In this document: in pieces, positions 48,001 to 56,506 of the stretch | How positions within the stretch are numbered: the first letter of the stretch is position 1 | Layout of the letters: every line of letters starts with the position of its first letter | From: CAZQFV01 sp964592645 | GTDB taxonomy: Bacteria > Chloroflexota > Chloroflexia > DTKN01 | Length of the DNA stretch: 64,000 nucleotides | Direction of reading: 5' to 3' | NCBI GenBank assembly: GCA_964592645.1 | Contig: CAZQFV010000002.1 | Span: forward strand, 124,001-188,000 | Notes under the pieces: model-generated | Told to the model about the DNA's origin: nothing | Seen by the model: only the letters and a program-made list of their open reading frames with translations | Database searches by the model: none | Position numbers and translations under genes: made by a program

Positions 48001-48934
48001 CCAGCACCACCGGGCTGTTGGTGTACAGGTCCCAGGCCTCCAGCACGGCATTGTCCCACACCCAGTCGCCCTGCTGCAACACCCAGTGGATGCGGGTGTA
48101 GGCGATGTAGCGTCCATCCGGCGACCAGGAGCGGGCCCAGGCCTCGGTGTTGCCGCCGGGATCGTACACCAGCGCCTGGTCCGTGCCGTCGGCATCCATC
48201 ACCCACAGCTCGTTCCAGCCGTCGCCGTCGGCGTCGGCGTCGTAGGCGATGCGGCTGCCGTCGGGCGACCAGGCCGGATTGTGGCTATCGGCCTGCGTAG
48301 AGAGCTGGACCTGGCCGCTGCCGTCGGCGGCGTTCATCTTCCAGATGCGATAGTCGCCGCTGCGCTTGGAGGCAAAGGCGATCTGGGTGCCGTCGGGCGA
48401 CCAGCAGGGGGACCGGTCTTCGGCGGCGTGCGTGGTCAGCTTGACGACATTGCCGCCGTCGGGGTCCATCGTAAAGATGTCGCCCAGGCCGTCGCGCATG
48501 GAGTAAAAGGCGATGCGCTGGCCGTTGGGGGACCAGGCCGGTTCGGCGTCGTCCGCGGCGTGGGAGGTGATCTTTTGCAGATCGCTGCCGTCCGGGGCTA
48601 TCGTGTAGATGTTGTAGTCGCCGGTGTTGCGCTTCGAGGCAAAGGCGATCCGCGTGTACCCGCGGTTCAGGCGGGGGTAGGCGTCTTCGGCGTTGTGGAA
48701 GGTCAGCCGTGTCTGGCCGCTGCCGTCGTCGCCGCTGCCATAGATTTCCCAGTTGTTGTCGCGGTACGACTGAAAGACCAGCCGACTGCCCGGCACGAGG
48801 GTTGCGGCGATGCCGGCCTCCGCGGCGGCGGCCACCGCCGGCTGCTGCCCCGCCCCGGCGGGGAACACCAGGCTGGCCATCAGGAACAACACCAGCATAC
48901 CGGCCGGTCTCAGGGAACGCGGTCTCTTGGGCAT
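45065..48934 (-). CDS. Giant secreted beta-propeller/BNR protein with YLPIV C-terminus
   Basis: A 1289-residue exported protein. Signal peptide about 1-36 (LVLFLMASLVFPAGAGQQPAVAAAA). TolB-like PD40 propeller 45-290 (repeats of SPDGxxIAF/Y). Two Ig/fibronectin-like modules 310-530 (SYPPQTRVNPLPDHYQGTEI). A carbohydrate-binding-like segment follows, then about 12 BNR/sialidase-like repeats 660-1040 (HVVWSD, IYYAR, PQIAA). Last comes a DUF11-like repeat 1170-1270 and a C-terminal TTTIVGRIYLPIVAKAYAP. The YLPIV tail recurs in Chloroflexota exported proteins. The ATG at 48934 has GAGGAGG upstream. It lies 38 bp after uvrD. Confidence 0.85.
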   Translation of the reverse strand: MPKRPRSLRPAGMLVLFLMASLVFPAGAGQQPAVAAAAEAGIAATLVPGSRLVFQSYRDNNWEIYGSGDDGSGQTRLTFHNAEDAYPRLNRGYTRIAFASKRNTGDYNIYTIAPDGSDLQKITSHAADDAEPAWSPNGQRIAFYSMRDGLGDIFTMDPDGGNVVKLTTHAAEDRSPCWSPDGTQIAFASKRSGDYRIWKMNAADGSGQVQLSTQADSHNPAWSPDGSRIAYDADADGDGWNELWVMDADGTDQALVYDPGGNTEAWARSWSPDGRYIAYTRIHWVLQQGDWVWDNAVLEAWDLYTNSPVVLVNNGQEWHPDWQTVDTLPPTTQVQAQPYMVPGPFMVYWGGYDNGPAGLCSYDVQFKDGAGDSWHDWQTQTPDTSAPFPGQGGHTYYFRSRGRDCAYNVEEWPSGDDGDTHTLVESYPPQTRVNPLPDHYQGTEIAISWGGFDPGGSGITLYDVQYRVGDTGPWTTLITQTTATAGVFTGASGYTYYLRCRATDHAGNVEPWPDGDGDTDITMYTWAITGTARDNREVTIAGVSAGTTPGAFQELPSDLAGKYGSYVATAAGSYEAGWSAAGYTSLPNTSFPGAADAHYDIFMPPGDNVVQNWGLEGGDLSHWQAGGVTPPGVTDTVRYTGDYAALLGCQVGAFPAPVDICGLAGESYTPVIWVEAGTGVVHAAWYQNGAGINGEIYYARRPAGGPWGPAEKVSNSIALAGAPQMAVDGLGNVHLVWTEDTGNVPEIYYARRTGTWSAPENISQNAGVSRDPQIAARNDGTVHVIWMDDTATPGALNVYHAWRYTSWSTPEKISDSPADVDSLQLAIDAAGNAHAAWEQGEVYYALREGGAWSSPVSISSSGGTANTPQLVLGIGAIHVVWTESYAGSNAVAYTLNDGSWASPRTIYSSSSAVTAPRLATDSSGALHVVWQVDSGSAAEVYYALRSAGGSWSSAVNVSQNDGESRRPEIAVDANRTAHVVWSDSSGGDNDILYASRHAGVWSQVKDVSRNAGSSTDVRPAAEGGKSVHLVWVDDSAGNGDIYYTALASNDQTGVSQISQEVALPGAMYAPTLSFLYMLDGASPTTGSSFRVLVDPGASPVTLLTTNTSVHDWTHRWFDLSAYAGQTVTLILQVQQTANRACTWGYLDEVTIGGANPDLWVEKYGGAAGLPGGTVVFHLAYGNRGGAAAQGVQVTEALPSALTYVTASPPPASTAPLRWDLGTLAAGSGPSAIVITATVSGAAAPWSSHQSTATIATTSPEAETSNNAATVTTTIVGRIYLPIVAKAYAP

Positions 48935-48972
48935 CGCTAACCTCCTCATACTTCGGATCTCCGCAACTCCTA

Positions 48973-51276
48973 ATCGATCCTCTCCAGCTTGGCATAGCTG
49001 GCCAGCAGCCGCTTGATGCCGCGCGCCAGGAAGACCACCGTCAGCTCCTGGTCGGAGCCGAGATCCTTCACCGAGACGATGACTCCCTCCCCGAAGGTGA
49101 GGTGACGGACCCGCTGGCCGGCCTGGAAGTCGCCCTTGCCGGCTGGGGCTGCCGGCCGGCGGCGTTCGCCGTCCTGCTTGGCCCGCGGAGCAGGGCGCTG
49201 CGCGTCGCGCCCCGCCGGCCGCTTCCTGTCCGGCAGGGACGGCCGTTCCTGCCGCGGCGTCGGTTGCTTCCTGCTTGCCGGGTATGGCAGCTTGCTGTGC
49301 GGCGCCGGCCGCCGCCGCTCCTCGCGCCCATCGCTGATCAGGCTGGGGTCCAGCTGCGCCAGGAAGCGCGAGGGCTCGCGGGCGTCGGAGTTGCCAAAGA
49401 GGGTGCGCTTGAAGGCCCGGAAGAGGTACAGCCGCTGTTGGGCCCGCGTCATGCCCACGTAACACAGTCGTCGTTCCTCTTCCAGCTCCTCCTTGTCGCC
49501 CAGCGAGCGGGCATGCGGCAGCAGCCCTTCTTCCATCCCGACGATAAAGACGACGGGGAACTCCAGCCCCTTGGCCTGGTGCAGGGTGATCAGGGTGATG
49601 GTGTCGCTCTGCTCGTCGTACTCGTCGATGTCGGCGACGAGCGCCGTCTGCTCCAGCAGCGCCTCCAGGGCCTCGCGCGGCGCCATCCGGCCATAGTCCT
49701 GGGCCACGGTGCGCAGCTCCTGGACGTTCTCCCAGCGGTCCTCGCCGCTCTCGCGGTCCTCCAGTAGGTAGTCGCGGTAGTGGGTCTGCTGCACCAGGGC
49801 GTCGAGCAGCCGCGGCAGGGGCAGCTCGTCTGCCAGTTGTCGCAGCCCTTCTATGAGGTCGCGAAAAGCCCGCAGGGCCCGGCCGGCCCGCGCTCCCACC
49901 GGTAGGTCCTCCGGCAGGGGATCGCGTTCGTCGCCCAGGTGCTCCAGCAGCGCATAGAGCGGCAGCCCCTCTTCCATGGCCCAGGCCCGCCAGGCGTCCA
50001 CCGTGCGCGGCCCGATGTCCCGCGGCGGCACGTTGACCACCCGCAGCAGGCTGACGCTGTCGTAGGGGTTGTGGATCAGCCGCAGGAAGGCCAGGATATC
50101 CTTGACCTCGCGCCGCTGGTAGAAGCGCGTGCCCCCGACCAACTTGTAGCGCAGCCCGTAGCGCAGGAACGTCTCCTCGAAGACGCGCGATTGGGCGTTG
50201 GTGCGGTACATCACGGCGATGTCGCGCGGGTGCAGTCCCTGGTCCAGCAGCCGAGTGATCTCGTCGGTCACCTGGGTGGCCTCGTCGCGCTCGTCGTAGG
50301 CTTCGCGCACCACCACCGGAGCGCCGGTCGGGTTTTGAGTCCAGAGCACCTTTTTGTAGGGGCGCTTGGCGCTGGCGGCGATGACCCCGCCGGCCGCCTG
50401 CAGGATGCGCTGCGTGGAGCGATAGTTCTGCTCCAGCAGGATAACCCGGCTCTCGGGGTAGTCGCGCTCAAACTCCAGGATGTTGCGCAGCGTGGCCCCG
50501 CGCCAGGCGTAGATGGCCTGCTCCTCGTCGCCGACGACAAAGAGGTTGCGGTATCCGCCCGAGAGGTAGCGCACCAGGACATACTGGGCGTGGTTGGTAT
50601 CCTGGTACTCGTCCACCAGCACGTGCTGGTAGCGCTTCTGGTAGCGCAGGCGGACCTCCTCGTCGCGTTCGAACAGTTCCACGGTGCGCATGAGCAGATC
50701 GTCGAAATCCAGGGCGCGGTTCTCCTGTAGCTTCTGTTGGTAGAGCTTGTAGACACGGGCGGCGATCTCCTCCCAGTAGGAGCGCACGCTTTCCGCGTAG
50801 GCCGCCGGGGTGAGGAGCTCGTCCTTGGCCCGGCCGATGGTGTAGAGCAGCGAGGCCGGTTGGTACTGTTTTTCGTCGATCTTGAGGTCCCGCATCGCTT
50901 GGCGCACCAGCCCTAGTTGGTCGTCGCCGTCGTAGATGAGGAAGGAAGGGTCCAATCCTAGGTGGGCGGCCTCGCGGCGCAGGATGCGCGCGCAGATGGC
51001 GTGAAAGGTGCCCACGGTGAGGTGGCGGACCTCCTGTTCGCCCAGCAGTTTCACCAGGCGCTCGCCCATCTCGCGGGCCGCCTTGTTGGTGAAGGTGACG
51101 GCGATGATGTTGTGCGCCCGCACGCCGCAGACGCGCACCAGGTAGGCGACGCGGTAGGTGAGGACGCGCGTCTTGCCCGATCCGGGGCCGGCCAGCACGA
51201 GCACCGGTCCGCCCATGGCTTCCACGGCCTCGCGTTGTTGGGGATTGAGCTCTTCCAAGAATGCGGTCTGGGGCAA
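48973..51276 (-). CDS. ATP-dependent DNA helicase, UvrD/PcrA type
   Basis: A 768-residue superfamily 1A helicase. Walker A AGPGSGKT (29-36), motif II VDEYQDT, motif III/IV VGDEEQAIYAWRGA, motif V TLHQAKGLEFPVVF and motif VI VGMTRAQ are all present. The usual DDDQ/DEDQ reads DEEQ here. A basic Pro/Arg-rich linker (620-690) leads to a C-terminal Tudor-like RNA polymerase-binding domain (RVRHLTFGEGVIVSV) as in PcrA. A good promoter lies upstream (51302-51330). It probably acts in nucleotide excision repair and replication-transcription conflict. Confidence 0.93.
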
Positions 51277-51301
51277 GGTCTCCTCCTATGGTGTCGTTGC
51301 A

Positions 51302-51330
51302 ATGATAGCATCGGGTGGCGGGTCTGTCAA
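51302..51330 (-). promoter_or_regulatory. Promoter for uvrD/pcrA
   Basis: On the minus strand: TTGACA (51325-51330), 17-bp spacer, TATCAT (51302-51307). Confidence 0.7.
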
Positions 51331-51354
51331 ACGGGAGGGCCTGGCAGAAACAGG

Positions 51355-51383
51355 TTGAAAGGGGCAGGCGGAGGTGTTATACT
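51355..51383 (+). promoter_or_regulatory. Promoter for the spermidine synthase-like membrane protein
   Basis: TTGAAA (51355-51360), 17-bp spacer, TATACT (51378-51383). It excludes the upstream GTG at 51374 as a start. Confidence 0.7.
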
Positions 51384-51430
51384 GGGCCTTGGATGGGCCT
51401 CGACCGGAGGACGCCGAGGGCGCGGAAAAG

Positions 51431-53890
51431 ATGTGGGAAAGCGACCTGCGAGACCGGGGTGCTGGGAATAGCCGTCCCTCGCAATTGCGCTGGGCCGGCG
51501 GGCTGCTCTGCCTGTCGGCGGCCACCTTGCTCCTGGAGATCGCCTGGACGCGCCTTTATTCCGTCGCCCAGTTCTATCACTTTGCCTTCATGGTCATCAG
51601 CCTGGCTATGCTGGGCTACGGCGCCAGCGGCACCCTGCTGGCCCTCTTGCCCCGCCTGGGCCGGCGCCGGCCCCAGGCGGCGCTCGCCCTGCTCTCCCTG
51701 GGCCTGGGGATGTCCGGCGTCGGCGCCTACCTGCTCACCAACTTCTTGCCCTTTGACTCCTTCAGCATCGCTCTGGACCGCCGGCAGGTGGGCATCCTGG
51801 CCCTGCACTATGTCGTGCTGGCCCTGCCCTTTTTCTGCGGCGGCGCCGCCCTGGCGCTGCTCCTGGCCGGCCGGCCGCACGACGCCGGGCGCGTCTATGC
51901 CGTCAACCTAGCCGGCTCTGCCCTGGGCTGCCTGCTGGCCCTGGCCGCGCCGGCCGTGCTGGGCGGCGAGGGGACCATCGTCTTGTGCGGGCTGCTGGGC
52001 GGCGCCGCCGCCTGCGCCTTTGCCCTGGGGGGCCGACCGCGCCGCCTGGGGCCGGCCGCCGCGGGCCTGGCCTGGATTGCCGCCTGCCTGGCGGCGCTGC
52101 TCGTCCGCCCACCCTTCCTGGAGGTGCGCCTCTCGCCCTACAAGGGCCTGTCCTACGCCCTGCAATACCCCGGCGCGACTGTGGCCTTTCGCGCCTGGAA
52201 CTCGTTCTCCCGCGTCGACCTGGTGGAGAGCCGCGGTGTCCGCTCCCTGCCCGGCCTGTCCTACCTCTACCTGGAACCCCCGCCGCCCCAACGCGGCCTC
52301 CTGGTCGACGGCGACGACCTCAGCCCGGTCCTGGTTCGCCCGGCGGGGGAGGCCGAACCGCCCCTGGCCTTTACCGGTTTCCTGCCCACCGCCCTGGCCT
52401 ACCGCCTCCGCCCCGGGGCCCGGGCGCTGGTGCTGGAGCCGCGGGGTGGGCTGGAGGTCTGGATCGCCCTGGCCCAGGGGGCCGCCCAGGTCACCGCCGT
52501 GGAGCCCAACCCCCTGGTTGTCGCCGCGGCCGGCGAGGTCTATGCTCACCCGCGGGTGACGACGGTCGTGGAGGACCCGCGCTCCTTCCTGCGCCGCCCC
52601 GGGGACGCCTACGACGTCATCGTCCTGGCCCTGACCACCCCCTACCACCCCATCCGCTCCGGGGCCTACAGCCTGGCCGAGGACTATATCTACACCGTCG
52701 AGTCGTTCGGCGATGCCCTGGCCCGGCTGCGGCCCGGCGGCCTCTTGGTCGTCAGCCGCTGGCTGCAGGTGCCGCCCAGCGAGGAGTTGCGCGCCTTGGC
52801 CCTGGCCATCGCGGCGGTGGAGGCGGCCGGCGGCGATCCGGCGCGACAGATCGCGGCCTTTCGCGGCTACTCTATGCTGACCATGCTGGTCAAGGGCGAG
52901 CCGTTCGCCGATTCCGAGCTGGCCGCGCTGCGCGGCTGGACGGCCGCGCGGGCCTGGGACCTGGTCTATGCCCCGGACCTGCGCCCCGATGAGGTGAACC
53001 GCTTCAACGTCCTACCCGATCCGCTCTACGAGGAGTCCTTCGCCGGACTGCTGCGGGCCGCGGACCGCGCCGCCTGGTACGCCGCCTACCCGCTGGACGT
53101 CGCCCCGCCCACCGACGACCGCCCCTTCTTCGGCCACTTTTTCCGCTGGTCGCAGGCCGGCCAGGTGGTGGCCGAGTTGGGCAAGACCTGGCAGCCCTTT
53201 GGTGGGGCCGGCTATCTGGTGCTGATCCTGTTCCTGGCTTTGGCGCTGGCGGCCGCGACGCTGCTCATCTTGTTGCCGCTGGCCGTGGCCGGCCGCCGCG
53301 GGCGGCCCGCCGCTCCCGGCGCGGCGCTCCCGGCGGCCTCCCTGGGCTACTTTGCCCTGCTGGGCCTGGCCTACATGTCTGTGGAGATCCCCCTGCTGCA
53401 GCGGTTTGTCCTGTTCCTGGGGCACCCGGCCTATGCCCTGACGGCGGTGCTCTTTGCGCTGTTGGCCTTTTCCGGGCTGGGCAGCCTGCTGGCTCCCCGG
53501 CTGCCGCTGCGCCTGGCTCTGGGGCTGCTGGTGGCGCTGCTGCTGGCCTACCCACTCTTCCTGCCGGCCCTGCTGGGCGCGGCGCTGGGTCTGCTGGGGG
53601 TGGCGCGCGCCCTTGTGGCGCTGCTGGCGCTGGCCCCGGCCGGCCTGCTGATGGGCATGCCGTTTCCGCGTGGGCTGGCCGGCCTCGATCCCGCGGCACC
53701 CGGGCAGGTCCCTTGGGCCTGGGGCGTCAACGGGGCGGCCTCCGTCGTTGCCGCCGTGCTGGCGGCGCTGCTCTCCCTCTCCTGGGGCTTCCGCTGGGTC
53801 CTGGCGGCCGGCGCGCTGCTCTACGCCGGGGCCTGGGCGCTGGCCCCTAGGGGCGCTCGCCGGGGGAGTGGTCTTGGGCCTTCCCGGTGA
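51431..53890 (+). CDS. Polytopic membrane protein with spermidine synthase-like domain
   Basis: An 819-residue protein. Eight to nine N-terminal membrane helices (to about 215), a cytoplasmic Rossmann methyltransferase-like domain (about 225-560) and six or more C-terminal helices. ALVLEPRGGLEVWIAL, VTAVEPNPLVV and YDVIVLALTTPYHP align with aminopropyltransferase motifs, and the PNP(L/V) motif replaces the usual acidic polyamine-site loop, so real spermidine synthesis is doubtful. The SAM-site Gly motif is partly degenerate. The start is ATG 51431, after the promoter. It overlaps the convergent PIMT gene by 44 bp. Confidence 0.82.
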   Translation: MWESDLRDRGAGNSRPSQLRWAGGLLCLSAATLLLEIAWTRLYSVAQFYHFAFMVISLAMLGYGASGTLLALLPRLGRRRPQAALALLSLGLGMSGVGAYLLTNFLPFDSFSIALDRRQVGILALHYVVLALPFFCGGAALALLLAGRPHDAGRVYAVNLAGSALGCLLALAAPAVLGGEGTIVLCGLLGGAAACAFALGGRPRRLGPAAAGLAWIAACLAALLVRPPFLEVRLSPYKGLSYALQYPGATVAFRAWNSFSRVDLVESRGVRSLPGLSYLYLEPPPPQRGLLVDGDDLSPVLVRPAGEAEPPLAFTGFLPTALAYRLRPGARALVLEPRGGLEVWIALAQGAAQVTAVEPNPLVVAAAGEVYAHPRVTTVVEDPRSFLRRPGDAYDVIVLALTTPYHPIRSGAYSLAEDYIYTVESFGDALARLRPGGLLVVSRWLQVPPSEELRALALAIAAVEAAGGDPARQIAAFRGYSMLTMLVKGEPFADSELAALRGWTAARAWDLVYAPDLRPDEVNRFNVLPDPLYEESFAGLLRAADRAAWYAAYPLDVAPPTDDRPFFGHFFRWSQAGQVVAELGKTWQPFGGAGYLVLILFLALALAAATLLILLPLAVAGRRGRPAAPGAALPAASLGYFALLGLAYMSVEIPLLQRFVLFLGHPAYALTAVLFALLAFSGLGSLLAPRLPLRLALGLLVALLLAYPLFLPALLGAALGLLGVARALVALLALAPAGLLMGMPFPRGLAGLDPAAPGQVPWAWGVNGAASVVAAVLAALLSLSWGFRWVLAAGALLYAGAWALAPRGARRGSGLGPSR

Positions 53891-54641
53891 GCGGGACGAA
53901 GCGGACCCAGCCCAGCTCGTGAGCCTGGATGCCGCCGGCCGTCTTCTCGAAGCGCCAGAGGTGCTGCCAGCCGCCCATGGGCCCGATGGGGATGACGATC
54001 CTCCCGCCCTCCTTCACCTGCTCCACCAGCGGGGCCGGCAGGTGGTCCGGCGCCGCGGTGACGATGATGGCGTCGTAGGGGGCATGCTCCGCCCACCCGT
54101 CGTAGCCGTCGGCCTCCAGAAGGTGGATCCCCCCATAGCCCAGCCCAGCCAGTCGCTCCCGGACCGCCGCCGCCAGTTGAGGGACGATCTCCACGCTGTA
54201 GACATCCATGCCCATTTCGGCTAAGATGGCCGCCTGGTAGCCCGAGCCGGTGCCGATCTCCAACACCTTGGCCCCCCGCTGCAGCCCTAGCTGCTCCGTC
54301 ATCCAGGCGACGACATAGGGCTGGGAGATCGTCTGGCCGTAGCCGATCGGCAGGGGGCCGTCCTCGTAGGCGGCGGAGGTGTACAGCTCGGGGACGAACA
54401 GGTGCCGGGGCACGGTGCGCATGGCCCGCAGCACCTCCGGGTCGCGGATCCCGCGGGCCACAATGGTCTCCTCTACCATCCGCAGCCGCAGCTCGGTGAA
54501 GGTGTCCTCGGTGAGGGTCGGCTCGCGGGTGATCGTCGGGCGGACCGCAGGGGGGGCGGACGGGAGCAGCGCCGAGGCGCCGGAAGGAGCGCAGGAGGCG
54601 AGCAGCAGCAGGAGCAGCAGCAGTGACCGCGGCACGTGCAT
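53847..54641 (-). CDS. Lipoprotein protein-L-isoaspartate O-methyltransferase
   Basis: A 264-residue PIMT (Pcm) with a lipoprotein signal peptide (RSLLLLLLLLASC, lipobox LASC, C17). The catalytic domain begins about residue 45 with MVEETIVARGIRDPEVLRAM, RHLFVP, IGYGQTISQPYVVAWM and the SAM motif LEIGTGSGYQ (127-136). PIMT repairs isoaspartyl damage using SAM, normally in the cytosol, so a lipidated extracytoplasmic form is unusual. Promoter TTGACC-17-TAGAAT at 54718-54746 (minus strand). It overlaps the convergent membrane protein gene by 44 bp. Confidence 0.9.
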   Translation of the reverse strand: MHVPRSLLLLLLLLASCAPSGASALLPSAPPAVRPTITREPTLTEDTFTELRLRMVEETIVARGIRDPEVLRAMRTVPRHLFVPELYTSAAYEDGPLPIGYGQTISQPYVVAWMTEQLGLQRGAKVLEIGTGSGYQAAILAEMGMDVYSVEIVPQLAAAVRERLAGLGYGGIHLLEADGYDGWAEHAPYDAIIVTAAPDHLPAPLVEQVKEGGRIVIPIGPMGGWQHLWRFEKTAGGIQAHELGWVRFVPLTGKAQDHSPGERP

Positions 54642-54717
54642 GGTCCCTCCTGGGAGGCCCCCGGCGGGAAACCTTGCCGGGAACGATCGGGACGGTCCCC
54701 CGGGATGTCCTGAACCC

Positions 54718-54746
54718 ATTCTATCATCTGCGGGAGCTTGGGTCAA
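54718..54746 (-). promoter_or_regulatory. Promoter for the PIMT lipoprotein gene
   Basis: On the minus strand: TTGACC (54741-54746), 17-bp spacer, TAGAAT (54718-54723). Confidence 0.7.
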
Positions 54747-54815
54747 GTTTCCCGGCGCCCCTTCGAACCCTCGCCGGGATCGCCCGTCCGTGGTATAATA
54801 CCCCTGGAGGATACC

Positions 54816-55658
54816 GTGGCCGACCCGCTGTTGTCCTTGCCGCTTTACCAGGTGCCCTTTGCCGTGCTCGACGTGGAGACCACCGGCCTCTTCCCGGGCC
54901 TGGGCGACGCCATCTGCGAGGTGGCCGTCCTGCAGGTCGACGAGGGCAAGGTCCGTGAGGAGTATCAGAGCCTGGTGGATCCCGGCCGGCCGGTCTCTCC
55001 CGACGCTTACGCCGTCAACCGCATCGGCGCCGAGCTCCTGCGCGGCGCGCCGCGCTTTGCGCAGATCGCCGACCAGGTGCTGGAGCGCCTGCGGGGGCGG
55101 GCCGTCGTCGCCCACAACGCCGCCTTCGACCTTTCCTTCCTCGTGGCCGCGCTGGAGGAGGAGCAGTTGCCGATCCCCGACAACCCGGTGGTGGACACCC
55201 TGGCCCTGTCGCGCCTCTGCTTTGGCTTCCCCAAGAACAACCTGCACGCCGTGGCCCAGGACCTGGGCATCGTCATCTCCCGCAAGCACCGCGCCCTGGG
55301 CGATACCTGGACCACCTGGCGCGTCTTGGAGTTCTTTATGCAGGACCTGCAGTCGCGCTGGGGCATCGGCACCCTGGGCGAGCTGATCCGCGCCCAGGGC
55401 GGACCCATCCCCTGGCCGCGGGGCTATCCCCGCGCCGCACTCCCCGATGTGCTGGCTGAGGCGCTGGATAGGCGCCGGCTCCTCTTTCTGCGCTACCGCT
55501 CCTCGGAGGGCGAGGTCACCGAGCGCAGCGTGGAGCCGCTGCGTGTCGGCACCTACCAGGGCATCGTCTACCTGGTGGCCCGCTGCACGCTGCGCGGCGA
55601 GCAGCGCACCTTTCGCCTCGACCGCATCCTGGAGATGCGGCTGGATGAACGGGGCTAG
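54816..55658 (+). CDS. DnaQ-like 3'-5' exonuclease fused to a WYL-like domain
   Basis: A 280-residue protein. Residues 12-175 are a DEDDh exonuclease: D19/E21 (LDVETTG), D105 (HNAAFDLSFL) and H158/D163 (HRALGDTW). Residues 205-280 look like a WYL domain: LLFLRYRSSEGEVTERSVEPL, then YLVARCTLRGEQRTFRLDRI. WYL domains sense nucleic acids or ligands and often regulate phage defence or DNA damage responses. GTG 54816 is chosen (GGAGG upstream; TATAAT at 54794-54799). It runs toward the AMMECR1 gene. Confidence 0.82.
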   Translation: MADPLLSLPLYQVPFAVLDVETTGLFPGLGDAICEVAVLQVDEGKVREEYQSLVDPGRPVSPDAYAVNRIGAELLRGAPRFAQIADQVLERLRGRAVVAHNAAFDLSFLVAALEEEQLPIPDNPVVDTLALSRLCFGFPKNNLHAVAQDLGIVISRKHRALGDTWTTWRVLEFFMQDLQSRWGIGTLGELIRAQGGPIPWPRGYPRAALPDVLAEALDRRRLLFLRYRSSEGEVTERSVEPLRVGTYQGIVYLVARCTLRGEQRTFRLDRILEMRLDERG

Positions 55659-55688
55659 GAAAAGTGGGGGCGACCGCCAGCTTGGCCC

Positions 55689-56375
55689 CTACTCCTTCTC
55701 CCCAAAGACCTCGGCCGTGAACCAGTAGATCTCCGCCGCCGGGTCGCGCCAGGAGCCCGCCGGCAGGCCGGCCTTGTAGCAGAGGTTCTCCAGGAGCTCG
55801 TCGCGGTCCCAGCCCTGCTCCGGGGCCACCTGCGGCAGGAACACCCCCTGGTACATCCCTTTCCGCAGCAGCAGGCCGTGCTTCCCGACGACGATCTTGT
55901 TGGTGTCGGTGACCCGCTCCAGGGGCGAGAGCAGCGAGATCTCGATGTCGATCTCGGCCATCTCGCTGGCCCGCACCGGCGGGAAGCGTGGGTCGCGCAC
56001 CGCCGCCGACACAGCCATCTCCTGGACGGTGCTGTAGATGGGGCCCTCGGCGACCATATAGCCGATACAGCCGCGCAGCTCACCGTGCTTCTTGAGCGTG
56101 ACAAAGGCCCCGCCCTCGCGCAGGAGGTGCGGGTTGTCGGTATGGTACTCTGGGATGCGTCTCTCCTTCAGGTAGACCTCGATGGTGGTGCGGGCCAGCT
56201 TCAGCAGTTCCGCCCGCTCGGCCGCGCTCAGGGTGCCCTCCTCGGGCTCCTCGCTCCCGCCGGCCGGCGGCGTCGCTGCTCCCCCGCTGCCCTGCGCCCG
56301 GCATCCGGCCAGCAGCGCCAGGATCGCCGTCACCAGCACCGTCCTCCACCAGGTGAACATGCGTCTTTGAGCCAT
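55689..56375 (-). CDS. amrA: AmmeMemoRadiSam system protein A (AMMECR1 domain), lipoprotein
   Basis: A 228-residue AMMECR1 protein with a lipoprotein signal (LVTAILALLAGC, lipidated C25). The family hallmark LRGCIG is at 100-105, followed by RDPRFPPV (127-134) and ISLLSPLERV. AMMECR1 proteins are conserved from archaea to humans without a firm biochemical role. In bacteria they accompany MEMO and a radical SAM enzyme. GAGAGGAGG precedes the ATG. It is the last gene of the three-gene minus-strand unit 58726-55689. Confidence 0.92.
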   Translation of the reverse strand: MAQRRMFTWWRTVLVTAILALLAGCRAQGSGGAATPPAGGSEEPEEGTLSAAERAELLKLARTTIEVYLKERRIPEYHTDNPHLLREGGAFVTLKKHGELRGCIGYMVAEGPIYSTVQEMAVSAAVRDPRFPPVRASEMAEIDIEISLLSPLERVTDTNKIVVGKHGLLLRKGMYQGVFLPQVAPEQGWDRDELLENLCYKAGLPAGSWRDPAAEIYWFTAEVFGEKE

Positions 56376-56506
56376 CGTTCCTCCTCTCGAACCGCAAGTA
56401 GCAAATATCCGGCAATCGCCAGATCGGCACCAACCTTGAGCGCACACCTACCGGATAGTGCCTTGTACCGCCCGCTTTTCTGTTTCAATCTCCCCCTCTC
56501 CCCCGC

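Noticed and set aside
48935..49465. Extension of the BNR protein into uvrD
   Set aside because: The extra codons are antisense-frame shadows of the UvrD C-terminus. The ribosome site and signal peptide fix the start at 48934.
54642..55289. Long N-terminal extension of PIMT
   Set aside because: It runs opposite the DnaQ-WYL gene and past a good promoter. The lipoprotein start at 54641 has a proper signal.
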